From UBA5189 sp035631615 (GTDB lineage Bacteria; Chloroflexota; Limnocylindria; Limnocylindrales; CSP1-4), in NCBI GenBank assembly GCA_035631615.1, contig DASQIK010000004.1, positions 1 to 39,617 on the forward strand: a stretch of 39,617 bases of DNA, written 5' to 3'. Positions 29,931-36,911 of this stretch are shown in pieces (the first letter of the stretch is position 1; each line of letters begins with the position of its first letter). The notes under the pieces were generated by a model, which worked only from the letters and a program-made list of their open reading frames with translations, had not been told where the DNA came from and made no database searches. The position numbers and the translations under genes were made by a program.

Positions 29931-31293
29931 GCGCTTCTGAGACAGCGGCCGTGCCGGCAGGAATGCCGGCGGCGTTGCCGCCTGGCCGCGGCCACGCAAG
30001 CGCGACGATGGTCCCACGCTCGCCACGCTCGACACGCAGCTTCGCGGCGATCTCGGCGGCGGCCGCCCGCATGTCCGCCAGCCCGCGGCCTGATCCGGCC
30101 CTCCCCGCGGGCGCGATGCCGACGCCGTCGTCCTCGACCGTCAGCTCGATCCGCACCGCGTCCACCGCGAGCCGAATCACGACCCGCGCCGCCTGTGCGT
30201 GCCGGACGACGTTGTCGACGGCGAGCTGGGCCACGCGAAACGCGGCGCGGGCAATGGGCTCCGGGATGGCTCCGGCGTCGTCGACGGAAGGGCCCTCCAG
30301 CTCGACGTCGACGACGAGCGGGCGGCGCTGCTGGGTGCGCTCGGCGAGCCACTCCAGCGCGGCAACGAGCCCGTACTCCTCGAGCACGACCGACTGCCGC
30401 CCGTGCATCAGCTCCTCAACGTCCTCGAGCGCGTGTCGCAGCCCGATCGCCAGCGGGTCCGACGACGTGCCGGTTGCCTCGGCGGCCTCGGCCGCGCGGC
30501 GCAGGTCCGGCAGCACGCGCGCATGCAGCTCCGCCGCGAGGCGCGCCCGCTCTCGCTCCACGCCCAGACGCCGCATCGCAGTCGAGGTCGGGAGGAGCTC
30601 ATCGGCAAGTGCTCTCGTGAACTCGGCGAGATCGCCGCTTCGTGCGCGCGCCCGCGCCACGGGCGCGCCCAGGTCGGACCACAGGCCACCCAACGATGCG
30701 ATTGCGATGAAGCCCGCGGCGATCCGCCCTGTCGTCCGGAGCACGCCCGGGTCCGCGATCGAGGCCGGCAGGTCGGCGCCCATGGCGCGCATCCCGATGG
30801 CGACCGCAACGGCCATCCCGGCACTGACCGCGATTGCGCCGAGGCAGGCGAGGATCAGGACCTGCCAGATCATCCGCCGCGCGCGCCGCGCGGCCGATGC
30901 GGGGCGCCGAAGTGCGTAGGCGCCTGCGACCCCCGCGGCGGCGATCAGGGCCACCCCCGCTCCGGCAACGGCTACCGGCCAGGCGCCAAGTGGCGTCGTC
31001 GCCTGATGGGCGCGCGCCACGCCCACGATCTCGATCGCGCCGATCGCCGCCGAGGCGACCATCGAGAACCAGGCGATGGGCGGAGCCCGGCGGACCAGCA
31101 GCGCGGCGGCGACCAGGCCGCCGGCCGCGAACAGCGCGGGAAACCAGTCGGTCCCGAACGGGAAGCTGCCCGTGGCGAAGTCGAGCAGCCGCAACACGAT
31201 CGCCGCGCCCACGACGACGACCGCGAGCAGGAGCGCGCCGGGCAGCGCGTGGCTCCGGTCGAGCGCCGGCGGACGCTGCGCCGTCCCGGCCAT
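29917..31293 (-). CDS. Sensor histidine kinase, NarL-partner (HisKA_3) type
   Basis: A 458-residue kinase. Residues ~15-210 are membrane-embedded with about six hydrophobic segments and little extracytoplasmic loop, suggesting it senses in or at the membrane. A coiled-coil linker leads to the HisKA_3 dimerisation box LAAELHARVLPDLRRA with phospho-acceptor His257, followed by HATPase_c: AAFRVAQLAVDNVVRHAQA (N box), VEDDGVGIAP (G1), SGRGLADMRAAAAEI (G2) and a closing GTIVALAWP. The HxR/D second-residue variant (His-Ala-Arg) replaces the usual His-Asp/Asn-Arg, so the phosphatase-critical acidic residue after the His is missing. ATG 31293 overlaps the response-regulator TGA by one base (TGATG), so both are produced together. 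Signal unknown. Confidence 0.9.
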   Translation of the reverse strand: MAGTAQRPPALDRSHALPGALLLAVVVVGAAIVLRLLDFATGSFPFGTDWFPALFAAGGLVAAALLVRRAPPIAWFSMVASAAIGAIEIVGVARAHQATTPLGAWPVAVAGAGVALIAAAGVAGAYALRRPASAARRARRMIWQVLILACLGAIAVSAGMAVAVAIGMRAMGADLPASIADPGVLRTTGRIAAGFIAIASLGGLWSDLGAPVARARARSGDLAEFTRALADELLPTSTAMRRLGVERERARLAAELHARVLPDLRRAAEAAEATGTSSDPLAIGLRHALEDVEELMHGRQSVVLEEYGLVAALEWLAERTQQRRPLVVDVELEGPSVDDAGAIPEPIARAAFRVAQLAVDNVVRHAQAARVVIRLAVDAVRIELTVEDDGVGIAPAGRAGSGRGLADMRAAAAEIAAKLRVERGERGTIVALAWPRPGGNAAGIPAGTAAVSEAPTRR

Positions 31294-31931
31294 CAGTCGC
31301 GGCCGGGGTCGATCCAGCCCTCGCGGAGGGCGAGCACCGCCAGCTCGGTCCGCGACAGCACCCCATATCGATCGAACAGGCGCCGAAGGTGGCTTTCGAC
31401 CGTGCGCGCGGAGATGCCGAGCCGCGCCCCGATCTCGTCGCTCGTCGCGCCCTTGTGCAGCTCGGTGAGGACGGCGACCTCGCGATCCGAGGGCGGCTTC
31501 GGGCCATAGCGCGCGGCATCGAGCACGGCCGCCGAGAACGCCGTGCCGCCTGCCGCCACGGTGCGCACGGCGGCGAGGATCGTGCTCGTCTCCGCGCCCT
31601 TGTCGAGGAAGCCCGCCGCCCCACGCTCGAATGCGGCTCGCATCAGGGACGAGCGATCGAACGAGGTCAGCACGATCGCGCGACAGCGCGCCGCCGTCGC
31701 GGCCTCGACCACGCGCAGGCCGTCCGTCCCGGACCGGAGCTGCACGTCGCACAGGACCACGTCCGGTGCGTCGCCACCCGCTCGCGACACGAGCGCGATC
31801 CCGTCCTCCGGCGTCCGTGCGACGCCGACGATCCGGATCCCGCCCTCGGATGCCACAGCGGCTTCGATCGCACGCGCGATCACCGGGTGATCGTCGACGA
31901 TCGCCAGCCGGATCTCGTCACCGGGATTCAC
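31293..31931 (-). CDS. NarL/LuxR-family response regulator
   Basis: A 212-residue regulator. The receiver domain has LAIVDDHPVIARAIEAA (acidic pair), VVLCDVQLRSGTDG with phospho-acceptor Asp62, VLTSFDRSSL (Thr/Ser) and FLDKGAETS (Lys). The C-terminal LuxR-type HTH (about 150-205) includes SDREVAVLTELHKGATSDEI and SARTVESHLRRLFDRYGV. It is transcribed first and followed by its cognate kinase with a 1-nt overlap. GTG 31931 lies 6 nt after an extended TGC-GATGAT element. Target genes are not shown; the divergently placed lipoprotein at 32067 is a reasonable candidate because intergenic space is only 135 nt. Confidence 0.92.
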   Translation of the reverse strand: MNPGDEIRLAIVDDHPVIARAIEAAVASEGGIRIVGVARTPEDGIALVSRAGGDAPDVVLCDVQLRSGTDGLRVVEAATAARCRAIVLTSFDRSSLMRAAFERGAAGFLDKGAETSTILAAVRTVAAGGTAFSAAVLDAARYGPKPPSDREVAVLTELHKGATSDEIGARLGISARTVESHLRRLFDRYGVLSRTELAVLALREGWIDPGRD

Positions 31932-31937
31932 CGTCGC

Positions 31938-31946
31938 ATCATCGCA
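31938..31946 (-). promoter_or_regulatory. Extended -10 element TGC-GATGAT of two-component operon
   Basis: On the minus strand TGCGATGAT, 6 nt, GTG 31931. Identical to the element upstream of the small membrane protein at 10773. Confidence 0.45.
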
Positions 31947-32066
31947 GCCCGGCTACCCACGTCCACTGCGGGATTCCACCCATCGTCATCGATCGCGGTG
32001 GCCGTGCGAGGCATGGATCGCCACTTGTGCTACAAGCGGCATCGAAGCCCCAGAGAGGAAGCCGAC

Positions 32067-32642
32067 ATGCGCTTTCGCCAGGTGTCGGTCGCGCTGGCCG
32101 CGGTGGTTCTCGCGATCGCCGCATGCAATGGCGCCACCCAGGGCATGTCCGCGCCGGCGAGCGCGCCGGGTGCGACGCAGGGCGCCGGCGCGACCGCCGG
32201 CTCCGCGGGCGGAGCAGGTGGCGGCGGCGCCGTGAGCGATCCGTGCACCCTCCTGACCCAGGCGGAGGTCAGTGCCGCAGTCGGCCAGTCGGTCGGCGCC
32301 GGGACCAGGGACATCGATCCGAACGAGTGCGATTTCCAGTACCCGCCCGACGCCGTGCCGACCATCCAGGCGAGCATCACGATCGAGAAGGGCAGCACGT
32401 TCGCGGATCTGTGCGGGCCCGGCGACTCCGCGCTCGGGCTCACGGTGACCACCATCGGCGGCGTGGGCGATGGCGCCTGCTTCGAACAGGTGGGCAGCAT
32501 CAACGCGGGCACCAACCTCACCTTCTCGAAGGGCGGCGGCGTGTTCACGGTCGCCGTGGCCTTTGGCGCGAACGGCTCGTACGACAAGGTCCTGGCGGCT
32601 GACAAGGCGCTTGCCCTCGACGCCATCAACCACATCCCGTAG
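32067..32642 (+). CDS. DUF3558-like lipoprotein
   Basis: A 191-residue lipoprotein: MRFRQVSVALAAVVLAIAAC gives a signal sequence with the lipid-modified Cys at residue 20. A ~35-residue Gly/Ala/Ser linker follows, then a domain beginning DPCTLLTQAEVSAAVGQSVG and NECDFQYP (Cys pair in the DPCxLLTxxEV...CxF pattern typical of DUF3558-type cell-surface proteins), with GDGACFEQVGS and a final helix DKVLAADKALALDAIN. The role is unknown; these domains are usually interpreted as cell-wall-side binding proteins. AGAGGAAG is a good ribosome site. TGC-TACAAG at 32028-32036 may be its -10, within a small CTTGT/ACAAG palindrome. Confidence 0.82.
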   Translation: MRFRQVSVALAAVVLAIAACNGATQGMSAPASAPGATQGAGATAGSAGGAGGGGAVSDPCTLLTQAEVSAAVGQSVGAGTRDIDPNECDFQYPPDAVPTIQASITIEKGSTFADLCGPGDSALGLTVTTIGGVGDGACFEQVGSINAGTNLTFSKGGGVFTVAVAFGANGSYDKVLAADKALALDAINHIP

Positions 32643-32649
32643 GGCGCCG

Positions 32650-33210
32650 ATGGCCACCGTCGCCGAAGGACTCCAGGCGCAGATCCGGAACATCGAGTCC
32701 ACCTACGGGCGCTCGATCGACGAGTGGGTGGAGCTGATCCGCGCAAGCGGCCTGCGCCGGCATGGCGAGATCGTGGCGATGCTCAAGGGCGAGCACGGCC
32801 TGACCCACGGCTCGGCAAATCGCGTCGCGCTCGTCGCCCTCGAGCGCATTGCCGGGACGCCGGCTCCCGCGTCGCTCGAGGACGCGCTCTACCCGGAGTC
32901 CCGCCGGCACCTGCTGCCGCTCCACGCCGCGCTGATGGAGCAGGTCCGGGCGCTGGGTGGCGACATCGAGCTGGCGCCGAAGAAGGGCTATGTCAGCATC
33001 CGCCGGCGGAAGCAGTTCGCGATGATCCAACCCGCGGCAAAGCACATCGACCTCGGGCTCATCCTGCCGGGCGCGCCCGACGACGAGCGGCTTGAATCGG
33101 CGGAGTCGTTCAACGCCCTGTTCAGCAACCGCGTTCGAGTTCGGACGCTGCACGACATCGACGGCGAGCTCATCGGCTGGTTGCGCGAGGCGTACGAAGC
33201 CGCCGGTTGA
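32650..33210 (+). CDS. DUF4287/DUF5655 domain protein
   Basis: A 186-residue cytoplasmic protein with two uncharacterised domains. Residues ~1-70 are DUF4287 (IRNIESTYGRSIDEWVELIR, KGEHGLTHGSANRVALVALE). Residues ~85-186 resemble DUF5655 (ALMEQVRALGGDIELAPKKG, YVSIRRRKQFAMIQPAAKHI, then DLGLILPG and a final VRVRTLHDIDGELIGWLREA). DUF5655-like domains accompany nucleases and DNA-related proteins; no catalytic motif is visible here. It starts 7 nt after the lipoprotein stop and may be co-transcribed, though they are functionally unrelated in appearance. The ATG lacks a clear Shine-Dalgarno. Confidence 0.85.
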   Translation: MATVAEGLQAQIRNIESTYGRSIDEWVELIRASGLRRHGEIVAMLKGEHGLTHGSANRVALVALERIAGTPAPASLEDALYPESRRHLLPLHAALMEQVRALGGDIELAPKKGYVSIRRRKQFAMIQPAAKHIDLGLILPGAPDDERLESAESFNALFSNRVRVRTLHDIDGELIGWLREAYEAAG

Positions 33211-33238
33211 TCGCGACGATCCTGGATGGAGCGGGTCG

Positions 33239-33478
33239 TCAGATCGGCTGGGCGCTGCGGACGTGCGCCGCCTCCGGATGGAGCTTGGCCAGGTCCTCGA
33301 TTGCGTGCGCGATCCGCTGGGACGCGTCGAGCATCGAACGGGCCATCGAGTCCTGCTCCCCGGCATACGACGCGATGATCACGCCCTCGCCGATCGCCGG
33401 GTCCTGGCCCGCCGGTGTGTCGACGACGTTCCGGATCGCGAGGTCGCTGACCGTGACGGCCTCGGTCGTGTCCGGCAT
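33239..33478 (-). CDS. Small cytoplasmic protein, unrecognised
   Basis: A 79-residue acidic protein: MPDTTEAVTVSDLAIRNVVD, a loop PAGQDPAIGEGVIIASYAGE, then a helix DSMARSMLDASQRIAHAIED and LAKLHPEAAHVRSAQPI. No family recognised. TACCCT lies 8 nt before the ATG on the minus strand. Located between convergent DUF4287 and tandem membrane-protein genes; a plus-strand frame across it lacks protein-like features. Confidence 0.55.
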   Translation of the reverse strand: MPDTTEAVTVSDLAIRNVVDTPAGQDPAIGEGVIIASYAGEQDSMARSMLDASQRIAHAIEDLAKLHPEAAHVRSAQPI

Positions 33479-33517
33479 CGCCGCCCAGGGTAGCGGCGGA
33501 TCGGGTTGCTTCGGAGG

Positions 33518-34156
33518 TCAGCGGTCCAGGATCGGGTCACCGGCGCGACCCGGGAAGCGGCGGAGCTGGGCCGGATGGCGGAGGAGCGTGACGATCCCGC
33601 CGAGCAGCGCGCCGGCGCTGGTCTCGATCAGATCCTCGATCGTGTCGTCGTACGTCAGGTCCATGCGCTTCGAGCCGAGCTTCATCGCCGTCCACTCGAA
33701 GATCTCCCAGGCCGCTTCCGCTGCCATCGTCATCGAGGTCGCGAAGGTGGCGGCCTCCCACGCGGTCCTCGTCCGCGGCTGGATGAGTGACCCGATCACG
33801 CCGGAGATCAGCGCGCCGTTGCCGAAATGGACGGCGTCGTCGACGTGGGCGCCCTGGTACAGGCCCGTGGCGTTGCCGGCTGCGTCGACGAGGACCGGGA
33901 GGGTCGCGAGGAGGTCGACCTCGTGCGGATACGGCTCCGGGCGGCCGCGCAGCCGCCACACGACGGGCACGATGAACAGCACAACCGTGTAGCCGATCGC
34001 CCGAACGCGCATCGCCTTGCCGCGGAAGCGCGGCTTCTTCGAGTTGAAGAAGGCATCCGCCGCGAGCGCGACGACGGCCGATTTCGCCGCCGTGGACACC
34101 GCGGACCAGGCCACCTCCGATGGCGTGGGCAGGCGAGCGACCGCGGTTGCCGTCAC
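33518..34156 (-). CDS. Integral membrane protein, distantly DUF2238/YjdF-like
   Basis: A 212-residue membrane protein with about four hydrophobic stretches (near residues 20-37, 52-66, 113-125 and 188-200). The motif DDTIEDLIETSAGALLGGIV near the C-terminus resembles the DTxxDLxxxxxGAxxG segment of DUF2238/YjdF-type and VanZ-like membrane proteins, and EAAWEIFEWTAMKLGS precedes it as in those families. VDDAVHFGNGALISGVIGSL contains the other conserved polar positions (Asp, His). This is an inference by eye and the function is unknown. GTG 34156 is placed by a TAGCCT -10 at 6 nt. Confidence 0.7.
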   Translation of the reverse strand: MTATAVARLPTPSEVAWSAVSTAAKSAVVALAADAFFNSKKPRFRGKAMRVRAIGYTVVLFIVPVVWRLRGRPEPYPHEVDLLATLPVLVDAAGNATGLYQGAHVDDAVHFGNGALISGVIGSLIQPRTRTAWEAATFATSMTMAAEAAWEIFEWTAMKLGSKRMDLTYDDTIEDLIETSAGALLGGIVTLLRHPAQLRRFPGRAGDPILDR

Positions 34157-34162
34157 GCGTCG

Positions 34163-34168
34163 AGGCTA
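34163..34168 (-). promoter_or_regulatory. -10 hexamer TAGCCT of leaderless membrane-protein gene
   Basis: TAGCCT on the minus strand, 6 nt, GTG 34156. Confidence 0.6.
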
Positions 34169-34356
34169 GGCGCTGGTCGGCATGCGGGGCGCCGCCTTCG
34201 GCAGGCCGCGACGTGGAGGGTGCATATCAGTCGGCGCCGGCCGGGGCGGGGCGGGGCCGTCGCGTAGGCGCGTCGGGCGGTGTTGCGGCGCAGCAGGGGG
34301 CCGTCAGCGCGGGGGGGCCGTCGCCGCACCGAGCGCCGCCGGTTCGACCACGTCAG

Positions 34357-34565
34357 CCCGAAATCACCCCCAATGGTCTCCTGGTGACCTTTTTCAGGAC
34401 TTCTCGTGGGATTCCGCGGACTTGGGCGCGCCCCAACCCGGCTCCCGCGCTCGCGCTGGCTCCGATCGAGCACGACTTCGGCCATTTGGCGGCGCCGAGC
34501 AGCCGACCTGGCCCCGAAATCAGGCTGCAACCCCCAGAAAAGGTCGCGTAGAGAACATTTCGGGG
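34357..34565. repeat. Imperfect inverted-repeat element (~210 bp)
   Basis: Outer blocks CCCGAAAT (34357-34364) and ATTTCGGGG (34557-34565) are inverted; inner blocks GACCTTTTTC (34386-34395) and GAAAAGGTC (34537-34545) are also inverted in matching order. In addition CCCCGAAAT (34512-34520) and ATTTCGGGG (34557-34565) form a perfect 9-bp pair 20 nt beyond the GT87 stop. Could be a decayed mobile or REP-like element, or a terminator region. Confidence 0.45.
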
Positions 34566-34585
34566 CATTTGCGGGCGAAGCGCGG

Positions 34586-35722
34586 TCAGACGAGGGGTCC
34601 CACGCTGGAGACATTCCGGGCCGCACGTTGATCGCGCAGCGCGCGCAGGCGATCGGCCATGGGCACCGAGGCGAACCCGAGCCAGTCGTCGAGGCGCCAG
34701 CAGACGACGGGCGCGATGCCGCCGAAGTAGGCGTAGGAGCCCCAGTTGCCGCCGTACAGGGTGACCAGGTAGACGACGACGCCGACGAGGATCACCCCGT
34801 CGAGCGAGCGGCGGAACCGGAGCCCGCCGATTGCGATGGCGGCGCCGAACGCGTACTTGAGGGTGTCCATGATCGGCTGCCGTGCGCCGGTCAGCCACTT
34901 GACAAGGACGCCGAGGGACCAGGTCGTGCGGTTGACATGGATGACGTTCGCCTTGTCGACGCTGTCGAGGTAGCTGGCGATGCCCCAGTTGCCGATGACC
35001 GGTGACCAGGCGATGACCGTGCCGGCGGCGAATACGAGCGCGACACGCAGGCCGGCCCACGCGAGGAATCCCGGCACGAACGCCAAAGCCGAGAGCTTGA
35101 ACCCGGTCGCGAGCGCGAGGACGAATGCGGCGACTGCCGGCCAGCGCTTGGCCGGCATGAACGCCAGGAGGATCATCAGCCCGAGGGTCGTGTCGTTCGA
35201 GCCATCGACCGAGATCGCGACGACGATCGGCGCCACCGCGTAGACCGCAAGGCCCATGAGCCGGCCATAGAATGCGAGGATCCCCAGAACGACGCCCGCG
35301 GAGACGAGCTCGAGCACCCACGCCGCGTCGTGGAATGGCAGGTAGACCAGGATCGCGAGCGGGCCATACGGGAACGGCGCGCCCGGCGGCGTCGATGCCT
35401 TGTAGGCGTAGCCGTACGGATTGAGCCCGGCGAGGACCCGGTCGATGGCGGCGCGCGTGACGTCGAGGACGTCCGAGCCGGTTCGATCGGAGATCGCGAT
35501 CCGGATGACGATCGCGCCGAGCAGCAGCACGCCGATCGTCGCCAGGCCCACCGGCCAGCGCGTCGCGGCGGCGAGCACGGCCCCGACGACCACGAGGAAC
35601 AGGACGTGGGCCGCCGTCGGCTCGCCCGAATGGAGCGCGAGCAGGAGGGCGGTGACGAGCGCGAGCCGGGCCACGTCGATCCGCGCCGCATCGATCTTCA
35701 TCGGAGCGCGGCCACCTCCCAC
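34586..35722 (-). CDS. GT87-family (DUF2029) polytopic glycosyltransferase
   Basis: A 378-residue inner-membrane protein with roughly nine to ten hydrophobic segments. The early extracytoplasmic loop ending in IDRVLAGLNPYGYAYKASTP and GAPFPYGPLAILVYLPFH has the NPY...FxYxPLxxLxxxP pattern of GT87 polyprenyl-phosphate-sugar-dependent mannosyltransferases, in which a first-loop Asp is catalytic. Later loops hold SVDGSNDTTLGLM and VNRTTWSLGVLVK. Probably adds a sugar to a lipid or envelope glycan. Start: GTG 35722 is taken because TATGAT ends 7 nt upstream; ATG 35701 (MKIDAARI), 13 nt past a GGGAGG, is an alternative that removes seven residues. Confidence 0.8.
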   Translation of the reverse strand: MGGGRAPMKIDAARIDVARLALVTALLLALHSGEPTAAHVLFLVVVGAVLAAATRWPVGLATIGVLLLGAIVIRIAISDRTGSDVLDVTRAAIDRVLAGLNPYGYAYKASTPPGAPFPYGPLAILVYLPFHDAAWVLELVSAGVVLGILAFYGRLMGLAVYAVAPIVVAISVDGSNDTTLGLMILLAFMPAKRWPAVAAFVLALATGFKLSALAFVPGFLAWAGLRVALVFAAGTVIAWSPVIGNWGIASYLDSVDKANVIHVNRTTWSLGVLVKWLTGARQPIMDTLKYAFGAAIAIGGLRFRRSLDGVILVGVVVYLVTLYGGNWGSYAYFGGIAPVVCWRLDDWLGFASVPMADRLRALRDQRAARNVSSVGPLV

Positions 35723-35729
35723 CGCGCCG

Positions 35730-35735
35730 ATCATA
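35730..35735 (-). promoter_or_regulatory. -10 hexamer TATGAT of GT87 gene
   Basis: TATGAT on the minus strand, 7 nt, GTG 35722; the closest to consensus in the window. It overlaps the TGA of the 45-residue ORF upstream. Confidence 0.6.
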
Positions 35736-35868
35736 CCGACCGGCGACAACGCGCAAGGACTGAAGGGCGAATGCGGGCGGTTCGGGGGATCTTCGTGTCC
35801 GGGTAGGTGGTGGTGATCCAGGTCTCGATCTCGTCCGGATCAGGGCCGGACACCCGTGTCGATGCCAT
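35731..35868 (-). CDS. 45-residue ORF upstream of GT87 gene, possible truncated gene
   Basis: Encodes MASTRVSGPDPDEIETWITT, then TYPDTKIPRTARIRPSVLAR and CRRSV. TACGAT (35875-35880, minus strand) ends exactly 6 nt before the ATG, the same geometry as confirmed-looking leaderless genes. Codons are strongly G/C-ending for the first ~33 positions and then become mixed, as if the true frame is lost; a 5' gene fragment whose remainder has been deleted is plausible. No family assigned. Confidence 0.4.
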   Translation of the reverse strand: MASTRVSGPDPDEIETWITTTYPDTKIPRTARIRPSVLARCRRSV

Positions 35869-35874
35869 GGGGCG

Positions 35875-35880
35875 ATCGTA
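35875..35880 (-). promoter_or_regulatory. -10 hexamer TACGAT of the 45-residue ORF
   Basis: TACGAT on the minus strand, 6 nt, ATG 35868. Confidence 0.45.
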
Positions 35881-35942
35881 AATCGTGGGTGTCAAGGGCC
35901 TGCGGGCGGCGCGGTCGGCGGCGGCCGCGAGGTTGGGGCGGC

Positions 35943-35948
35943 TACGCT
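35943..35948 (+). promoter_or_regulatory. -10 hexamer TACGCT of ABC operon
   Basis: TACGCT, 6 nt, GTG 35955. It drives the four-gene ABC operon. Confidence 0.6.
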
Positions 35949-35954
35949 GTCCGG

Positions 35955-36911
35955 GTGTCCCTGATCTCCGTTCGCGAGCTGACCAAGCGCTACGGCACGT
36001 CCGTGACCGCGCTCGACGCGTTGACCGTCGACATCGAGCCCGGGATCGTCGGGCTCGTCGGGTCGAACGGGGCAGGCAAGTCCACGCTCATAAAGATCCT
36101 GCTCGGGCTGATCGAGCCGACGTCCGGCTCGGCGACGGTGTTCGACCTCGATGTTCGGACGCGCGGCACCGACATCAGGCAGTTCGTCGGCTACATGCCG
36201 GAGCACGACTGCCTCCCTCCTGATACCACCGCGACCGACTGGGTCGCGCACCTCGCGCTCATGTCCGGCTTGCCGCGCGTCGCCGCCCGGGAACGCACTG
36301 CGGAGGTGCTGCGCCACGTCGGGCTGTACGAGGAGCGGTACCGGGCGATCGGCGGTTACTCGACGGGCATGAAGCAGCGCGTCAAGCTCGCCCAGGCGCT
36401 GGTCCACGACCCACGCCTGCTCCTGCTCGACGAGCCGACCAACGGACTCGACCCGGCCGGCCGAGACGAGATGCTCGAGCTCGTTCGCCGAACCGGCACG
36501 GAGTTCGGCATGGCCGTGATCGTCGCCTCGCACCTGCTCAACGAGATCGAGCGGGTGTGTACCTACCTCGTCGCGATCGAGGGCGGCCAGCTCCTGCGCT
36601 CCGCACCGCTCGGCGACTTCACCGAGGCGACCGGGACGCTCGCCGTCGAGGTCGACGAGGACGCGCCGCGGCTCGCCGAGCGATTGGCGCGCGAAGGCCT
36701 GTCCGTCGCGGTGGACGGGCGCGCCGTGCTGGTCGCGCTCGCCGGCGAGCCGACCTACGACATCGTGCGCGACGCCGTCGCGGACCTCGGCTTGCCGCTC
36801 CTCCGGATCGAGCGGCGTCGGCATCGGCTCGAGGACCTGTTCCGGGACGCGCCGGCTGGGTCTGGCGCCGCGGTTCCCGTCGCGATTCCGGCCGCGAGTC
36901 CGCCCGCATGA
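35955..36911 (+). CDS. ABC transporter ATP-binding protein 1
   Basis: A 318-residue ATPase of the ABC-2 exporter (CcmA/DrrA-like) type: Walker A GSNGAGKST (36-44), Q-loop VGYMPEHDCLPPD, signature YSTGMKQR (a variant of LSGGQ with Thr-Gly-Met), Walker B LLLLDEPTNGLDP, and the switch His in VIVASHLLNEIE. The C-terminal ~95 residues (LAVEVDEDAPRLAERLAREG, RIERRRHRLEDLFRD) form the accessory domain common in ABC-2 ATPases. First of four genes; GTG 35955 is placed by a -10 6 nt upstream, and its TGA overlaps the permease ATG (ATGA). Substrate unknown. Confidence 0.92.
   Translation: MSLISVRELTKRYGTSVTALDALTVDIEPGIVGLVGSNGAGKSTLIKILLGLIEPTSGSATVFDLDVRTRGTDIRQFVGYMPEHDCLPPDTTATDWVAHLALMSGLPRVAARERTAEVLRHVGLYEERYRAIGGYSTGMKQRVKLAQALVHDPRLLLLDEPTNGLDPAGRDEMLELVRRTGTEFGMAVIVASHLLNEIERVCTYLVAIEGGQLLRSAPLGDFTEATGTLAVEVDEDAPRLAERLAREGLSVAVDGRAVLVALAGEPTYDIVRDAVADLGLPLLRIERRRHRLEDLFRDAPAGSGAAVPVAIPAASPPA

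Larger units (their letters stand above)
34157..34585. other. Intergenic region with inverted repeats, no gene
   Basis: About 430 nt. Left end: -10 (TAGCCT, 34163-34168 minus strand) for the membrane protein. Then a G-rich stretch with three GGGG runs (34243-34256). From ~34343 to 34570 lies a region with lower GC and repeated short motifs (three CCCGAAAT copies in both orientations, two GACCTTTT-like blocks inverted to each other). No frame has family-like protein content on either strand. Confidence 0.6.

Noticed and set aside
30834..32642. 602-codon plus-strand frame antisense to the kinase/regulator pair
   Set aside because: Only its last ~190 codons, from ATG 32067, are the lipoprotein; the rest is shadow sequence.
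34243..34256. Three consecutive GGGG runs separated by single C, G-quadruplex-like
   Set aside because: Only three runs of four plus scattered GG; a full four-run quadruplex is not present, and G runs are common at this GC content.
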